DNA of 64,000 nt from Pseudomonas sp. ADAK13 (GTDB taxonomy: Bacteria; Pseudomonadota; Gammaproteobacteria; Pseudomonadales; Pseudomonadaceae), in contig NZ_CP052860.1 in assembly GCF_012935715.1 (NCBI RefSeq), positions 124,001 to 188,000 on the forward strand, given 5' to 3'. This document shows, one piece after another, positions 24,160 through 33,692 of the stretch. How positions within the stretch are numbered: position 1 is the stretch's first letter; each line of letters begins with the position of its first letter. The translations under genes and the position numbers were made by a program. The notes under the pieces were generated by a model that ran no database searches, was not told the DNA's origin, and saw nothing but the letters and a program-made list of their open reading frames with translations.

Positions 24160-25377
24160 ATGTCCATATCGCTGAAGCTACGTATCGCCGGCCTCGCAGG
24201 CCTGCTCCTCAGTCCGCTTGCCCAGGCGGACTTTTCAATTCCGGGGTTTGAGTTGGTGCACACCGTGCCGGTGGACACCCAATTGGGGACGGCGGACCTG
24301 CGCCAACCCGGCCCCGTGTGGATCGAGCTGTTCGACGGCGCGAAAAGCCGCATCGACATCGGCCAGTTTTACGCGGCGGACCATCCTGGCTCGGTGATGG
24401 ACACGGTGATTGAACACCTGGAAGCCGCCGGCAAACGCGGGGTGAAAATTCGCTTCCTGCTGGAAGAAAAAGGCGTGCGGCTGTCGGAAGCTTCCACCCT
24501 GGAACGTCTGAAAGCCATTCCCAACCTGACCTTCCGCATTCTGCCCTACGGCAAGCTGAGCGGTGGGATCATCCACGCCAAATACATGGTGGTGGACGGC
24601 AAGCAGGCGTTTATCGGCAGCCAGAACTTCGACTGGCGCTCGCTGGAGCATATCCACGAAACCGGGCTGCTGATCAGTGATGCCAACGTCGTCGCCCAGA
24701 CCCAGGCGATCTTTGACCAGGATTGGCAGGCCCAGGCGGCGCTGACCGATAACAAACCCGTCGCCCTGCCCGCCGCAGGCGCTCTACCTGCGCGCACCGG
24801 CAACTATCTGGTAGCCAGTCCCCAGCGTTACAACCCGCCTGGCGTGGGCGACTCACAACTGGAACTGCCACGCCTGCTCGGCGAGGCGAAAAAGGAAGTG
24901 CGGGTACAACTGCTGGACTACGCGCCGCTGTCCTACGGGCCCGACAGAACCCGGCCTTACTATGCGGTGATCGACAACGCGTTGCGTGCAGCGGCGGCGC
25001 GCGGGGTGTCGATCAAGTTGATGGTGTCCAACTGGAACACCGAAGCGCTGGAATTGCCGTACCTGAAAAGCCTGGCAGTGCTGCCGAATGTCGAGATCAA
25101 GATCGTCACCCTGCCCGAGGCCAAGCAAGGGTTCATTCCCTATGCGCGGGTGATTCACAGCAAGACCATGGAGATTGACGGGCAAGTGGCATGGGTGGGT
25201 ACCAGTAACTGGCTGGGGGGTTATTTCGATAACTCGCGCAATCTGGAAGTGGTGATGCGCAGTGAAGCAATGGCCAAGCGTGTGGGAGATTTACACGAGC
25301 AGTTGTGGGATGGGCCTTATGCCAAAGCGCTGGACGTGACGAGCGAGTACCCGCAGCCGCATCCGGGCAAACCTTGA
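24160..25377 (+). CDS. Periplasmic phospholipase D-like (HKD) protein
   Basis: A 405-aa protein with a signal peptide (about residues 1-23, ending LAQADF). It has two complete HKD motifs: HAKYMVVDGKQAFIGSQN and HSKTMEIDGQVAWVGTSN. Each supplies His, Lys and Asp plus the downstream Gly-Ser/Thr and Asn, so a bilobed phosphodiesterase active site is intact. Family members include phospholipase D, cardiolipin synthase and nucleases; export suggests action in the periplasm or outside. ATG 24160 is chosen over a TTG six codons upstream that overlaps the terminator. Position behind a dedicated TonB receptor and close to phoD suggests phosphodiester scavenging, an inference. Confidence 0.87.
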   Translation: MSISLKLRIAGLAGLLLSPLAQADFSIPGFELVHTVPVDTQLGTADLRQPGPVWIELFDGAKSRIDIGQFYAADHPGSVMDTVIEHLEAAGKRGVKIRFLLEEKGVRLSEASTLERLKAIPNLTFRILPYGKLSGGIIHAKYMVVDGKQAFIGSQNFDWRSLEHIHETGLLISDANVVAQTQAIFDQDWQAQAALTDNKPVALPAAGALPARTGNYLVASPQRYNPPGVGDSQLELPRLLGEAKKEVRVQLLDYAPLSYGPDRTRPYYAVIDNALRAAAARGVSIKLMVSNWNTEALELPYLKSLAVLPNVEIKIVTLPEAKQGFIPYARVIHSKTMEIDGQVAWVGTSNWLGGYFDNSRNLEVVMRSEAMAKRVGDLHEQLWDGPYAKALDVTSEYPQPHPGKP

Positions 25378-25381
25378 ACCC

Positions 25382-25412
25382 TTGCCCGCAAACGGCATGA
25401 CTTTGCGGGCAA
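25382..25412 (+). terminator. Possible terminator of the PLD-like gene
   Basis: Stem ttgcccgcaaa / tttgcgggcaa with a 9-nt loop, starting 5 bp after the stop codon. No T-run follows, so its strength is uncertain. Confidence 0.45.
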
Positions 25413-25508
25413 TGTCACATTGCCAGATATGAATGTTGCACTTTTCCGCCATTACGCTGACCAACCCTGCATATTCGCCGATCAATACTCAGGGATGGAG
25501 AGCAGGGA

Positions 25509-25835
25509 ATGAACAACACACGCAATGGACTGTGCGGTGCCGCGCTGGCTTGGGCGGCCCTCGGGCTCGGCGGCTGCGCCAACTCGATGACCACCACCGG
25601 TGAACCGGGGGTAAAGATGGGCGACAGCTATGAGCAGGTGCTTGCCGTGGTCAGCCGCAACAATACGGTGACCAGGCAAGTCGACGGGAAGGGATTCCGG
25701 GCCGAGGGGTATTCGGCGATGTTCAAGGATTGCCGCTCCAAGTACTTCATCTTCCAGGGCGCCGACGGCCTGCAACAAGTGCGCTTTGAACCGGCGCCGC
25801 AGTTGTCGCCCAGCCAGAACTGCCGCCCGTCATGA
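25509..25835 (+). CDS. Putative lipoprotein of unknown function
   Basis: A 108-aa protein with a type II signal peptide; the lipobox LGGC places the lipidated cysteine near residue 23, followed by Ala-Asn, which suits outer-membrane sorting. The mature part has MGDSYEQVLAVVSRNNTVTRQVDGKGFRAEGYSAMFKDC, reminiscent of small SmpA/BamE-like folds that start with a GDSY/GMSYEQV segment; this likeness is only suggestive. Two further cysteines could form a disulfide. SD ggga is 6-9 nt upstream. Its stop overlaps the next lipoprotein start. Confidence 0.72.
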   Translation: MNNTRNGLCGAALAWAALGLGGCANSMTTTGEPGVKMGDSYEQVLAVVSRNNTVTRQVDGKGFRAEGYSAMFKDCRSKYFIFQGADGLQQVRFEPAPQLSPSQNCRPS

Positions 25836-26377
25836 GGGCGTTACGAGTTGCCCCCGCCCTGCTCCTGATACTGCTCACCGGCTGTGGCCAGGTGTATAAC
25901 GTCCGCTCCCTCAACACCGCGTATACCGCGCCGCCGTCCGCCGAGACGGCGCGCTTGCGCATTATCAGTGACGGCATGGTGCGCGCGGTGCCCGGACGTG
26001 ATTGCCTGGACTGGAATGTGCCGGGCGCTGGCGTGATGGTGTCCGCCAAATCCGGCTTCGCCGATCGCAATGGCGCAAGCCTGGGTATGCCGGGGCCGAT
26101 TTATACGTGGGACGGTGCAGTGTCGTCCGAACTGGTGATCCCGGCGAATACGCCCATCGCCTTTCATTACCTTGGGTTACCGAACGTTGGGCGGCAATGT
26201 TTCAACACCATGACCTTTATCCCCAAGCCCGGCATGGATTACATGGTGCGCGCATCCCTGTCCCGCAGTTGTGCGTTCGAGCTGGCGGAACTGCCGAAGG
26301 GCGCCGAACGATGGAGTCCGATTGAACCGACGCCGTCGGGAAGGCTGTCGATGTGCCACGCGATGGATAACTTCTAG
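25832..26377 (+). CDS. Putative lipoprotein of unknown function
   Basis: A 181-aa protein with lipobox LTGC (Cys near residue 18) after a short hydrophobic leader, so it is a lipoprotein. The mature domain has no motif I recognise. It contains four more cysteines (in GRDCLDW, GRQCFNT, SRSCAFE and SMCHAM), suggesting two disulfides in an all-beta periplasmic fold. The ATG overlaps the preceding lipoprotein's TGA (ATGA), indicating a coupled pair whose products may interact. A terminator shared with the convergent tRNA transcript follows. Confidence 0.72.
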   Translation: MRALRVAPALLLILLTGCGQVYNVRSLNTAYTAPPSAETARLRIISDGMVRAVPGRDCLDWNVPGAGVMVSAKSGFADRNGASLGMPGPIYTWDGAVSSELVIPANTPIAFHYLGLPNVGRQCFNTMTFIPKPGMDYMVRASLSRSCAFELAELPKGAERWSPIEPTPSGRLSMCHAMDNF

Positions 26378-26433
26378 GGATTCAGGTGCGACGTGGCTCC
26401 AGGCGTTGCGCCCCGGCCCATAAAAAACCCACA

Positions 26434-26470
26434 AACAAAAACGCCGATCATTGCTGATCGGCGTTTTCGT
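26434..26470. terminator. Bidirectional terminator between lipoprotein gene and tRNAs
   Basis: Stem aacgccgatca (26440-26450) / tgatcggcgtt with loop ttgc. The T-rich side faces both ways, strongest on the minus strand, where it ends the tRNA transcript. Confidence 0.85.
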
Positions 26471-26476
26471 TAAATA

Positions 26477-26552
<76 letters not shown>

Positions 26553-26555
26553 AAA

Positions 26556-26631
26556 TGGCGTCCCCTAGGGGACTCGAACCCCTGTTACCGCCGTGAAAGG
26601 GCGGTGTCCTAGGCCACTAGACGAAGGGGAC
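26556..26631 (-). tRNA. tRNA-Glu (TTC), copy 1
   Basis: A 76-nt cloverleaf with encoded CCA, acceptor GTCCCCT, anticodon TTC in ctTTCac. It lies 3 nt upstream of tRNA-Gly copy 1 in the same transcript. Confidence 0.97.
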
Positions 26632-26735
26632 ACGCTACTGAAACACATGGTGTGTATTTCAGTGCCCAGAGATTAAATCCGAAGATTATGCCCTGGTTTC
26701 ACTCAGTGCCGCCCGAGAGCAACACTGCTTAAATT

Positions 26736-26811
<76 letters not shown>

Positions 26812-26814
26812 ATA

Positions 26815-26890
26815 TGGCGTCCCCTAGGGGACTCGAACCCCTGTTACCGCCGTGAAAGGGCGGTGTCCTAGGCCACTAGACGAAGGGGAC
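26815..26890 (-). tRNA. tRNA-Glu (TTC), copy 2
   Basis: Same 76-nt sequence as the tRNA-Glu at 26556. It is the first gene of the leftward Glu-Gly-Glu-Gly transcript. Confidence 0.97.
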
Positions 26891-26952
26891 ACACGTACAA
26901 CATTCACTCCCTACCGCGTTTCGCTGTGTGCTTTACGCTGTAAGTGGCGCGC

Positions 26953-26981
26953 ATTCTATGGATGGATTGGGAGGTCGTCAA
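26953..26981 (-). promoter_or_regulatory. Sigma-70 promoter of the Glu/Gly tRNA operon
   Basis: On the minus strand TTGACG (26981-26976), exactly 17 bp, then TAGAAT (26958-26953) and a GCGCGCC discriminator. It is near-consensus and matches the promoter at 439 ahead of the other tRNAs. The remaining part of this 358-bp gap (26982-27248) holds only the unresolved promoter of the next rightward gene. Confidence 0.85.
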
Positions 26982-27248
26982 CCCCCAAGGATAAATTTAT
27001 TTAAATCAATGACTTCGCCGTGGTTTACGGGGGTTGCAAGGGTTTCTCGCCGTCCAGGCTTTGACGCCTATATTCTGGCGTTCGACAAGGCGCTATAGTT
27101 CGCCACAGCAAATGATGGCAATGTGCATCTACGCAGGGACTGCCCAGCTATATAGAAGAAACTACTGACGCAACTGGTCGCTCAGTCCTATCCGGCCAGT
27201 GCCCCAGTCACTACACTTCAACGCAAACCCTATAAAGAGGTCACACCG

Positions 27249-28019
27249 GTGACACCACTCATGATCACCCTGCTGGTAATAGCCGGGATCGTAATACTGA
27301 TCGCCATTGGCTACATGAACCACGTGGTGGAAAACAATAAGCTGGAAAAGAACCGGACCCGGATCGAACTCAATGACCGGCTGCGTCGCTGCGGTGAAAT
27401 CACCGAGACGTTCCCAGGCCAGCTGATGACGCCGCGACTCAAGTTGCTGCTGACCCGCCTGGAGCTCAACGTCAACCAGCGCCTGCTGAACCTCGACAGG
27501 TCCAATGCCACCCTCAAGGCACGCATCACCGAACTCAACGCGCTGGTGGCCCAGGGCGAATCGATCCCGGTGAACAATCCGCCGGCCCCGATCCAGACCG
27601 AAGCCAAGGCCAAGGATGTGCGCTTCCTGCTGGAAGCCTTGCATGGCCAGGTCACCCGCGCGGCCCAGGACGGTTTCCTGCCGACCAATGAAGCCAAGCA
27701 CTGGATCAAGGAAATCCGCCATATCCTGGTGCTGCTGCACATCGAGTTCTTCAACAACCTGGGCCAGCATGCGCTGCAACAGGGCCAGCCGGGCCAGGCA
27801 CGCCTGGCGTTCGAGCGCGGTGTGCAATACCTGCGCAAGCAGCCGGAGCCGGTGGTGTATAGCCAGCAACTGCAACTGCTGGAGAAACAACTCGCGCGCG
27901 CCAACTCCATGGTGCTGACCAACATCCAGCCAGCTGAAGACGAGGTCAATGAATTGACCGAAGGCCTGAAAGTGGTCGATGCAGATGCCGATTGGAAAAA
28001 GAAAGTCATCTACGACTGA
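27249..28019 (+). CDS. Membrane-anchored protein of unknown function
   Basis: A 256-aa protein with one N-terminal helix (about residues 4-22, MITLLVIAGIVILIAIGYM) and a cytoplasmic helical domain. Charged heptad-like stretches (ENNKLEKNRTRIELNDRLRR; LLTRLELNVNQRLLNLDRSNATLKARI) predict coiled coil. The C-terminal half, with QGQPGQARLAFERGVQYLRKQ, looks like a TPR-type helical pair. I do not recognise a named family. The GTG start at 27249 has SD gagg 8 nt upstream; the ATG four codons later is too far from it. Single gene. Confidence 0.7.
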   Translation: MTPLMITLLVIAGIVILIAIGYMNHVVENNKLEKNRTRIELNDRLRRCGEITETFPGQLMTPRLKLLLTRLELNVNQRLLNLDRSNATLKARITELNALVAQGESIPVNNPPAPIQTEAKAKDVRFLLEALHGQVTRAAQDGFLPTNEAKHWIKEIRHILVLLHIEFFNNLGQHALQQGQPGQARLAFERGVQYLRKQPEPVVYSQQLQLLEKQLARANSMVLTNIQPAEDEVNELTEGLKVVDADADWKKKVIYD

Positions 28020-28029
28020 TCCCCTGCCA

Positions 28030-28061
28030 GTGTGGTGAGCAGGGCAAGCCCGCTCACCACA
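28030..28061. repeat. Collapsed REP palindrome
   Basis: gtggtgagc / gctcaccac around agggcaagccc gives a 31-bp near-perfect palindrome. It looks like the REP class at 15818 with its central spacer deleted. It lies 11 bp after the preceding stop and could act as a transcript end. Confidence 0.7.
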
Positions 28062-28143
28062 TGCCATCACTCTGCACCTATCCCCCGCCCCATGAATAGC
28101 GTAAAAAAGGCCCCCTCTCTCCGTTAACGAAAAGGGCTTTGCC

Positions 28144-28956
28144 ATGCCTGTCGCGCTTATCGATGGACAACCGCTGCACTACCTCGACCAGGGCACCGGC
28201 CCGGCCGTTCTCCTCGGTTCCAGCTACCTGTGGGACAGCCAGATGTGGGCACCGCAGATCGAAGCCCTTTCGCAACAGTACCGGGTGATCGTCCCCGAGT
28301 TATGGGGCCACGGCGAGTCCGGCCCGCTGCCTGCAAACACCGCATCCCTGGACGACCTCGCGCGCCAGAACCTGGCCCTGCTGGATCATCTGGACATCGC
28401 CCAGGTCAACCTCGTGGGTTTGTCGGTCGGCGGCATGTGGGGCGCACGCCTGGCGCTGCTCGCACCCGAGCGGGTCAACAGCCTGGCGCTGATGGACACG
28501 CACCTGGGCGCCGAGCCGGAAGCCACTCGCCAGTACTATTTTTCGCTGTTCAAGATGATCGAAGACGCCGGCGCCATTCCGGAACCGCTGCTGGATGTGG
28601 TTGCACCGATCTTCTTCCGCCCCGGCATCGACCGGGAATCGGCCCTGTATCAGGACTTTCGCAACACACTGAAAGCCTTCCCCAAAGAGCGCCTGCTGCA
28701 AAGCATCGTGCCCCTGGGCCGGATTATCTTCAGCCGCGCGGATGTGCTGGAACAGCTTTCGCGCCTCGACGCCGACACCACCCTGGTGATGTGCGGTGAG
28801 CAAGACAAGCCACGCCCACCGGCCGAGTCAGAAGAAATGGCGGCCTTGATCGGCTGCACACTGACGTTGATCCCGGACGCCGGGCATATCTCCAGCCGGG
28901 AAAACCCGGACTTCGTCAATGAAGCCCTGCTGACCTTCCTCGCCAACCACGCCTGA
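28144..28956 (+). CDS. Alpha/beta-fold hydrolase
   Basis: A 270-aa hydrolase. The nucleophile elbow GLSVGG places Ser94 as catalytic residue; the late His lies in IPDAGHISSRENPDFVN and the acid probably in the GEQDKPRPP strand end. The oxyanion region HG is replaced by LLGSSYLWDSQMW. Sequence character (PELWGHGESG) resembles 3-oxoadipate enol-lactonase/esterase relatives, but the substrate cannot be fixed. Start ATG 28144. Single gene between a REP palindrome and a convergent chemoreceptor. Confidence 0.85.
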   Translation: MPVALIDGQPLHYLDQGTGPAVLLGSSYLWDSQMWAPQIEALSQQYRVIVPELWGHGESGPLPANTASLDDLARQNLALLDHLDIAQVNLVGLSVGGMWGARLALLAPERVNSLALMDTHLGAEPEATRQYYFSLFKMIEDAGAIPEPLLDVVAPIFFRPGIDRESALYQDFRNTLKAFPKERLLQSIVPLGRIIFSRADVLEQLSRLDADTTLVMCGEQDKPRPPAESEEMAALIGCTLTLIPDAGHISSRENPDFVNEALLTFLANHA

Positions 28957-28992
28957 CCGCCCTGCCCTTTGATCACCGCAGGCGCGCGGTGG

Positions 28993-30960
28993 TCAAAGGC
29001 GGAAGTGCCCGACCATCCCTTTAAGCTCCGTGCCCAACTGCGCCAGCTCAATGCTCGACGCCGCATTGCCCTGCATGCTCAACGCCGATTGATCGGCACT
29101 CGCCCGGATGCTGGTGACGCTGCGATTGATTTCTTCGGCCACCGAGCTTTGCTCTTCCGCCGCCGCGGCAATCTGCTGGTTCATCTGCTGGATCAACGAC
29201 ACCGCTGCCGCAATGCTGCCCAGGGCGCTTTCCGTTTCCAGGGCATCACTGACCGCCAGCTTGACCAGCTCGCCGCTCTGTTTGATCTGCTGCACCGAAG
29301 ACTGCGCCGCGCTGCGCAGGGTGCTGACCAGCCGCTCGATTTCCTCAGTGGATTGCTGGGTACGCTTGGCCAGCGCCCGCACCTCGTCGGCCACCACCGC
29401 AAAACCACGGCCCTGCTCGCCCGCCCGCGCCGCCTCGATGGCCGCATTCAGGGCCAGCAGGTTGGTTTGTTCGGCCACGCTTTTGATCACCTCGAGCACA
29501 GTACCGATATTCTGGATTTCCGCACTCAGGCTTTCGATGCTGGTACTGGCAGAGGTGGCCGAACTGGCCAGCAACTCGATACGCTGCAAACTCTGGCGCA
29601 CCACCTGCTGGCCGCTGTCGACTTTGTCATCCGCCGTCTGCGCAGCCTGGGCCGCTTCCTCGGCGTTGCGCGCCACATCGTGCACGGTAGCGGTCATCTG
29701 GTTCATCGCCGTCGCAACCTGCTCGGTCTCTTCCTTCTGATTGCTGACCTCGACGTTGGTCTGCTCGGTCACGCTGGACAGCGAATGAGCGGAACTGGCC
29801 AGTTGTTCGATACCCGCCTGCAACCCGCTGACCATGCTGCTCAGGCCACCGCTCATTTGCTGCATCGCGAGCATCAACTGCCCCATCTCATCCCGACGGC
29901 TGACCTCCATGCGACCACTGAGGTCACCGGCAGCAATCTGCTGGGCTACTGCAATCACACTGCGCAGCGGGGCGACGATCAACCGGGTAATGATCCATGC
30001 GGCAATCAGCCCGACCAGCAAGGCCAGGGCTGAAGAGCCAATGATCAGCAGCGCGCTTTTCTTCAACTGCGCCTGCATCGACAGGTCTTCTGCGTCATAC
30101 GCCTGGTTGACCCGGGTCACCACCTCGGCGGCACGCTCGTGCAACTGCTTGTAGACGACCTTTTCCTGAGCCAGCAGGCCGGTGTACTCGCCGAGTTTTT
30201 CGCTGAAGGCCGCGATATGCCCCGACACTTCGTTCAACACGGTTTGATAGCCGGGGTCCTTGACCGTGGTTTTCAGTTGTTCAACCTGGGCCAGGGCCTG
30301 GTCGGCCTGCTCGATCTTGCCTTGCTCGGCGTTCTCGTCATCGCCTTTGCGGCTTTGATCCAGGCGCACGTGCGCTTCGTTCATGGCTTGCAGCATCAGG
30401 CGCGAGACCTGGCTGACCTGCCCGGCCTGCTCGATAAATTCCGCGCCTTCCTTGCCCTGGCTTTCCTTGAGGCCATAGGCGCCGTCGTCCGCCAGGCCGG
30501 CCTGCAACACATCGAGGTTGTTGGCCACACTGGAGACCGACCAACTGGCCATTTCCAGCGCCAGGTCCTTGGTCTGGGTCAGTTCGACAAACTCGTCGAA
30601 CGCCTTGCGATAGGCCGCCAGCGCCTGCTCGACATCATTCATCACTGGGACATTGGCGGGCGGCTGGCCCTTGAGAATCACCGCCTGGGCGGCCAACGCG
30701 TCGACGCTTTCGTGCAAGGCGTCTACCGACTTGGGGTCGGCATGCAGCGCGTAGTCCTGCTCGATCAGGCGCACCTTGAGCAGGCCGCTGTTGAGCGCCG
30801 ACATGGCTTTAAGGCCCTCGAAACGCTGGCCGACGGTTTGCAGCGACCACACGCCAATCGCGGCCACCAGCGCCGTCAACAGCAGCACCAAGGCAAAACC
30901 CAAGCCCAGTTTCTTTGCCATACCGAGGTTGGCAAAACGTCGTTGCACGGCAGAAATCAT
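28993..30960 (-). CDS. Methyl-accepting chemotaxis protein with large periplasmic (HBM-like) sensor
   Basis: A 655-aa chemoreceptor. TM1 is at about residues 15-38, followed by a long all-helical periplasmic domain (about 40-300), TM2 (about 302-324), HAMP (about 325-380) and a signalling domain (about 400-655). The signalling tip [35 protein letters not shown] is intact. The [21 protein letters not shown] pattern and ~260-aa size fit the helical bimodular class, whose known members bind organic acids; the ligand here is unknown. ATG 30960 follows gagga at about 10 nt; an earlier in-frame start lacks a ribosome site. Confidence 0.92.
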   Translation of the reverse strand: MISAVQRRFANLGMAKKLGLGFALVLLLTALVAAIGVWSLQTVGQRFEGLKAMSALNSGLLKVRLIEQDYALHADPKSVDALHESVDALAAQAVILKGQPPANVPVMNDVEQALAAYRKAFDEFVELTQTKDLALEMASWSVSSVANNLDVLQAGLADDGAYGLKESQGKEGAEFIEQAGQVSQVSRLMLQAMNEAHVRLDQSRKGDDENAEQGKIEQADQALAQVEQLKTTVKDPGYQTVLNEVSGHIAAFSEKLGEYTGLLAQEKVVYKQLHERAAEVVTRVNQAYDAEDLSMQAQLKKSALLIIGSSALALLVGLIAAWIITRLIVAPLRSVIAVAQQIAAGDLSGRMEVSRRDEMGQLMLAMQQMSGGLSSMVSGLQAGIEQLASSAHSLSSVTEQTNVEVSNQKEETEQVATAMNQMTATVHDVARNAEEAAQAAQTADDKVDSGQQVVRQSLQRIELLASSATSASTSIESLSAEIQNIGTVLEVIKSVAEQTNLLALNAAIEAARAGEQGRGFAVVADEVRALAKRTQQSTEEIERLVSTLRSAAQSSVQQIKQSGELVKLAVSDALETESALGSIAAAVSLIQQMNQQIAAAAEEQSSVAEEINRSVTSIRASADQSALSMQGNAASSIELAQLGTELKGMVGHFRL

Positions 30961-31075
30961 TGCACTTGAGTCCTCTTGCAATGGCGAATGCCATCAAGCA
31001 CGGTTTCGATGCCGCGAGATTCGCAACCCCGGGGCACTGAACACAAGCGTTTGGCGCCACAATAATGGCAAAAAG

Positions 31076-32500
31076 CTACATCCTCGTCGTTTTCAGAATG
31101 GTAGAGGTCGATCCTGCTGGGCCCATCGCCCTGAACAACGCGAGGGCACGTTGATCAGCAGCATAGGCCACGTTGATGCGCAGCCAGTCACTGTATTCGC
31201 CCGTCGGGCTGAAAAGCGCCCCCGGCGACAGCAGCACCCCCAGCCGACGAGCCCGCGCCTGCAGCGTCGAACGGTCGCCCACCCCAGGGCGGGCCCACAC
31301 AAACATGCCACCCGCCGGCGCCGCAAACACCTCCCACTCCTCGTCTTCCAACACCTGCAGGGTCATGGCCATTTCCGTACTCAAGCGCCGCCGCAGGCGT
31401 TGCACCCACTTGCGGTAGGTGCCATTGGCCAGCAACGTGGCCACCACCGCCTCGGCAAACCGCGACGTGCCGATGCCAGTCAAGGTCTTGACCCTGACCA
31501 ACTGCTCGATGATTGCCCCACTGGCCGTGAGATACCCCACGCGCAAGGCACTGCTGAGGGTCTTGGAGAAACTCGAGATATAGATCACCCGGTCCTCGTG
31601 TGGCAACGCCGACACCCGGGTGCAAGTGGCGGGTTGCAGATCGCCATAGACGTCTTCCTCGACAATGAAGAAGTCCTGGGAATGGGCCAGTTGCAGCAAG
31701 CGTTCGGCCACGTCCAGGGACAGGCTGGTGCCAGTGGGGTTGTGATACAGGCTGTTGATGAACACGCACTTGGGCCGATGCCCGCGTAACAGCGCCTCGA
31801 GTGCCGGCATGTCCGGGCCGCGGCGCGTGCGCGGCACTTCCAGCAGTTTGACCCCGTGAAAGGCCAGTAGCCGGTACAGGTTGCCGTAACCCGGGCTTTC
31901 CACCACCACGGTGTCGCCGGCCTTGAGCAGCGTACGGATCAGCAGGTCCTGGGCGTGGCTCGCGCCCTGGGTGGTCAGGATATGGTCGACCCGGGTCGCC
32001 ACGTGGATGTGGGACAGACGCTTGAGCAGTTGTTCACGCAGGGCCGGCAGCCCCAGCGGCGTACTGTAGTTGAAGACGGCGGCGGTATCGGTGCGGGTGA
32101 CTTCACGAATCGCGTAGCTGATGTCATCGCTCTCGCGCCAGGTATCCGGCAGCCACCCGCAGCCCAGTTTCAATTCACCCAGTTGATTATCGATGAAAGT
32201 GCCCCACCCCGACTCGGCGCCCTCATACCATGGGTTTTCGCCACTCAGGCCGGGTTCGGCAGGTGGCTGGGCCACAAAGAAACCCGCGCCTTGCCGTGAG
32301 GCCAGAACGCCTTGCGCAACCATCCGCTCGAACGCTTCGATGACGCTGGACTGGCTGAGCAGGTTCTCGTGGGCCAGTTGCCGAACCGAGGGCAACCGCG
32401 TCCCGGGGCTGACCCCGCTTTCGCGAATCCAGGCGGCCAACGCGCTGACGATTTGCTGCACTACCGGTACAAGGGCTTGTCGATCGATCCCTAAATCCAT
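31076..32500 (-). CDS. MocR/PdxR-type regulator: GntR HTH fused to aminotransferase fold
   Basis: A 474-aa fusion. The GntR winged helix occupies about residues 10-80 (SGVSPGTRLPSVRQLAHENLLSQSSVIEAFERMVAQGVL). The fold-type I aminotransferase domain fills about 110-470, with HNPTGTSLS and the PLP-lysine region SSFSKTLSSALRVGYL, where Lys is in the expected Ser-x-x-Lys context. MocR proteins use PLP or PLP-amino acid adducts as effectors. ATG 32500 is preferred; a GTG 16 codons earlier is possible. Regulated target unknown; the SDR gene beyond it is on the same strand. Confidence 0.9.
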   Translation of the reverse strand: MDLGIDRQALVPVVQQIVSALAAWIRESGVSPGTRLPSVRQLAHENLLSQSSVIEAFERMVAQGVLASRQGAGFFVAQPPAEPGLSGENPWYEGAESGWGTFIDNQLGELKLGCGWLPDTWRESDDISYAIREVTRTDTAAVFNYSTPLGLPALREQLLKRLSHIHVATRVDHILTTQGASHAQDLLIRTLLKAGDTVVVESPGYGNLYRLLAFHGVKLLEVPRTRRGPDMPALEALLRGHRPKCVFINSLYHNPTGTSLSLDVAERLLQLAHSQDFFIVEEDVYGDLQPATCTRVSALPHEDRVIYISSFSKTLSSALRVGYLTASGAIIEQLVRVKTLTGIGTSRFAEAVVATLLANGTYRKWVQRLRRRLSTEMAMTLQVLEDEEWEVFAAPAGGMFVWARPGVGDRSTLQARARRLGVLLSPGALFSPTGEYSDWLRINVAYAADQRALALFRAMGPAGSTSTILKTTRM

Positions 32501-32703
32501 GAGCCACTCACTTAAACTGTTGTCATTTAACCCAATCCAGTTAAGCACAGAAGCTCGGCAACAGCCGTCGCCAAGTTTTATTAAATCATTGATTTAATTG
32601 AATTATTTACCTACTGATACACATTCAGCCAAGGCATCTGGCCACCTGCGGAAAAGCCCCACAGCGCCTCCAACGCTTTTCTGAATGGCATCAGCGTCAG
32701 TTC

Positions 32704-33465
32704 CTAAATAGCGGTCGCACCACCGTCTATCGCCAAGGCCTGGCCCGTGGTAAATGCGGCGCCGTCGCTGCACAAATAAAGCACCGCACTGGCGATTTCC
32801 TCGACCTTGCCAATACGCCCGACTGGGTGCATGGCGGCGGCAAATTCAGCTTTGCGCGGGTCGGCTTCATAGGCACGGCGGAACATATCGGTGTCGATCA
32901 CGGCCGGGCACACTGCGTTGACGCGGATTTTCTTTTTCGCGTACTCGATCGCCGCCGACTTGGTCAGGCCGATCACCGCGTGCTTGGACGCGGCATAGAT
33001 GCTCATCTTCGGCGCCGCCCCAAGGCCGGCCACCGACGCGGTATTGACGATGGCGCCGCCGCCCTGGGCCAGCAGCAACGGCAATTGGTACTTCATGCAC
33101 AACCACACGCCCTTGACGTTGACGCCCATGATTGCGTCGAACTCGTCCACGCTGCCGTCGGCCAACTTGCCCTTTTCGATCTCGATCCCGGCGTTGTTGA
33201 AGGCATAGTCCAGCCGGCCGTAGGTGGCCACGGTCTGCTGCATCAACTGCTGCACATCCGCCTCAAGAGTGACATTGCAACGCACAAACACTGCCTCGCC
33301 ACCGGCCTGATGAATCTGCGCGACGGTGCCCTCGCCGCCCGCCACGTCCAGGTCGGCGACTACGACTTTCAAGCCTTCAGCGGCGAATGCCAGTGCAGTG
33401 GCGCGGCCAATGCCGGCGGCTGCACCGGTCACCAGGGCGACCTGGCCGGAAAACGTCATGCTCAT
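32704..33465 (-). CDS. Short-chain dehydrogenase/reductase
   Basis: A 253-aa classical SDR. The cofactor motif TGAAAGIG is at residues 14-21, with NNAG near 91, catalytic Ser in NTASVAG, and YAASK giving Tyr and Lys. An Asp-Leu-Asp (ADLD) at the end of beta-2 favours NAD over NADP. The C-terminal DGGATAI is typical. Substrate unknown. ATG 33465 has aagga 8 nt upstream. It is divergent from the medium-chain reductase gene across 227 bp. Confidence 0.92.
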   Translation of the reverse strand: MSMTFSGQVALVTGAAAGIGRATALAFAAEGLKVVVADLDVAGGEGTVAQIHQAGGEAVFVRCNVTLEADVQQLMQQTVATYGRLDYAFNNAGIEIEKGKLADGSVDEFDAIMGVNVKGVWLCMKYQLPLLLAQGGGAIVNTASVAGLGAAPKMSIYAASKHAVIGLTKSAAIEYAKKKIRVNAVCPAVIDTDMFRRAYEADPRKAEFAAAMHPVGRIGKVEEIASAVLYLCSDGAAFTTGQALAIDGGATAI

Positions 33466-33692
33466 GGGGATGTCCTTCGATGGGGATGCTGGATGACCTC
33501 AGTCTAGCCAGAGCGATGACGGGCGCGTCAGCACTATCAAACGCCCGGTTGGCGAACCATGAGCCGCAGTGATAACGCCACCAGCCTCACTATCATCACA
33601 GTGGATCGACGGGCATTCGCAGGTGCCCCGGACCTTGCCGGTGCGGCCTTAAGGGTCTATCACTCAAGGTCCACTTCTCAAGAGTCCCTGCC

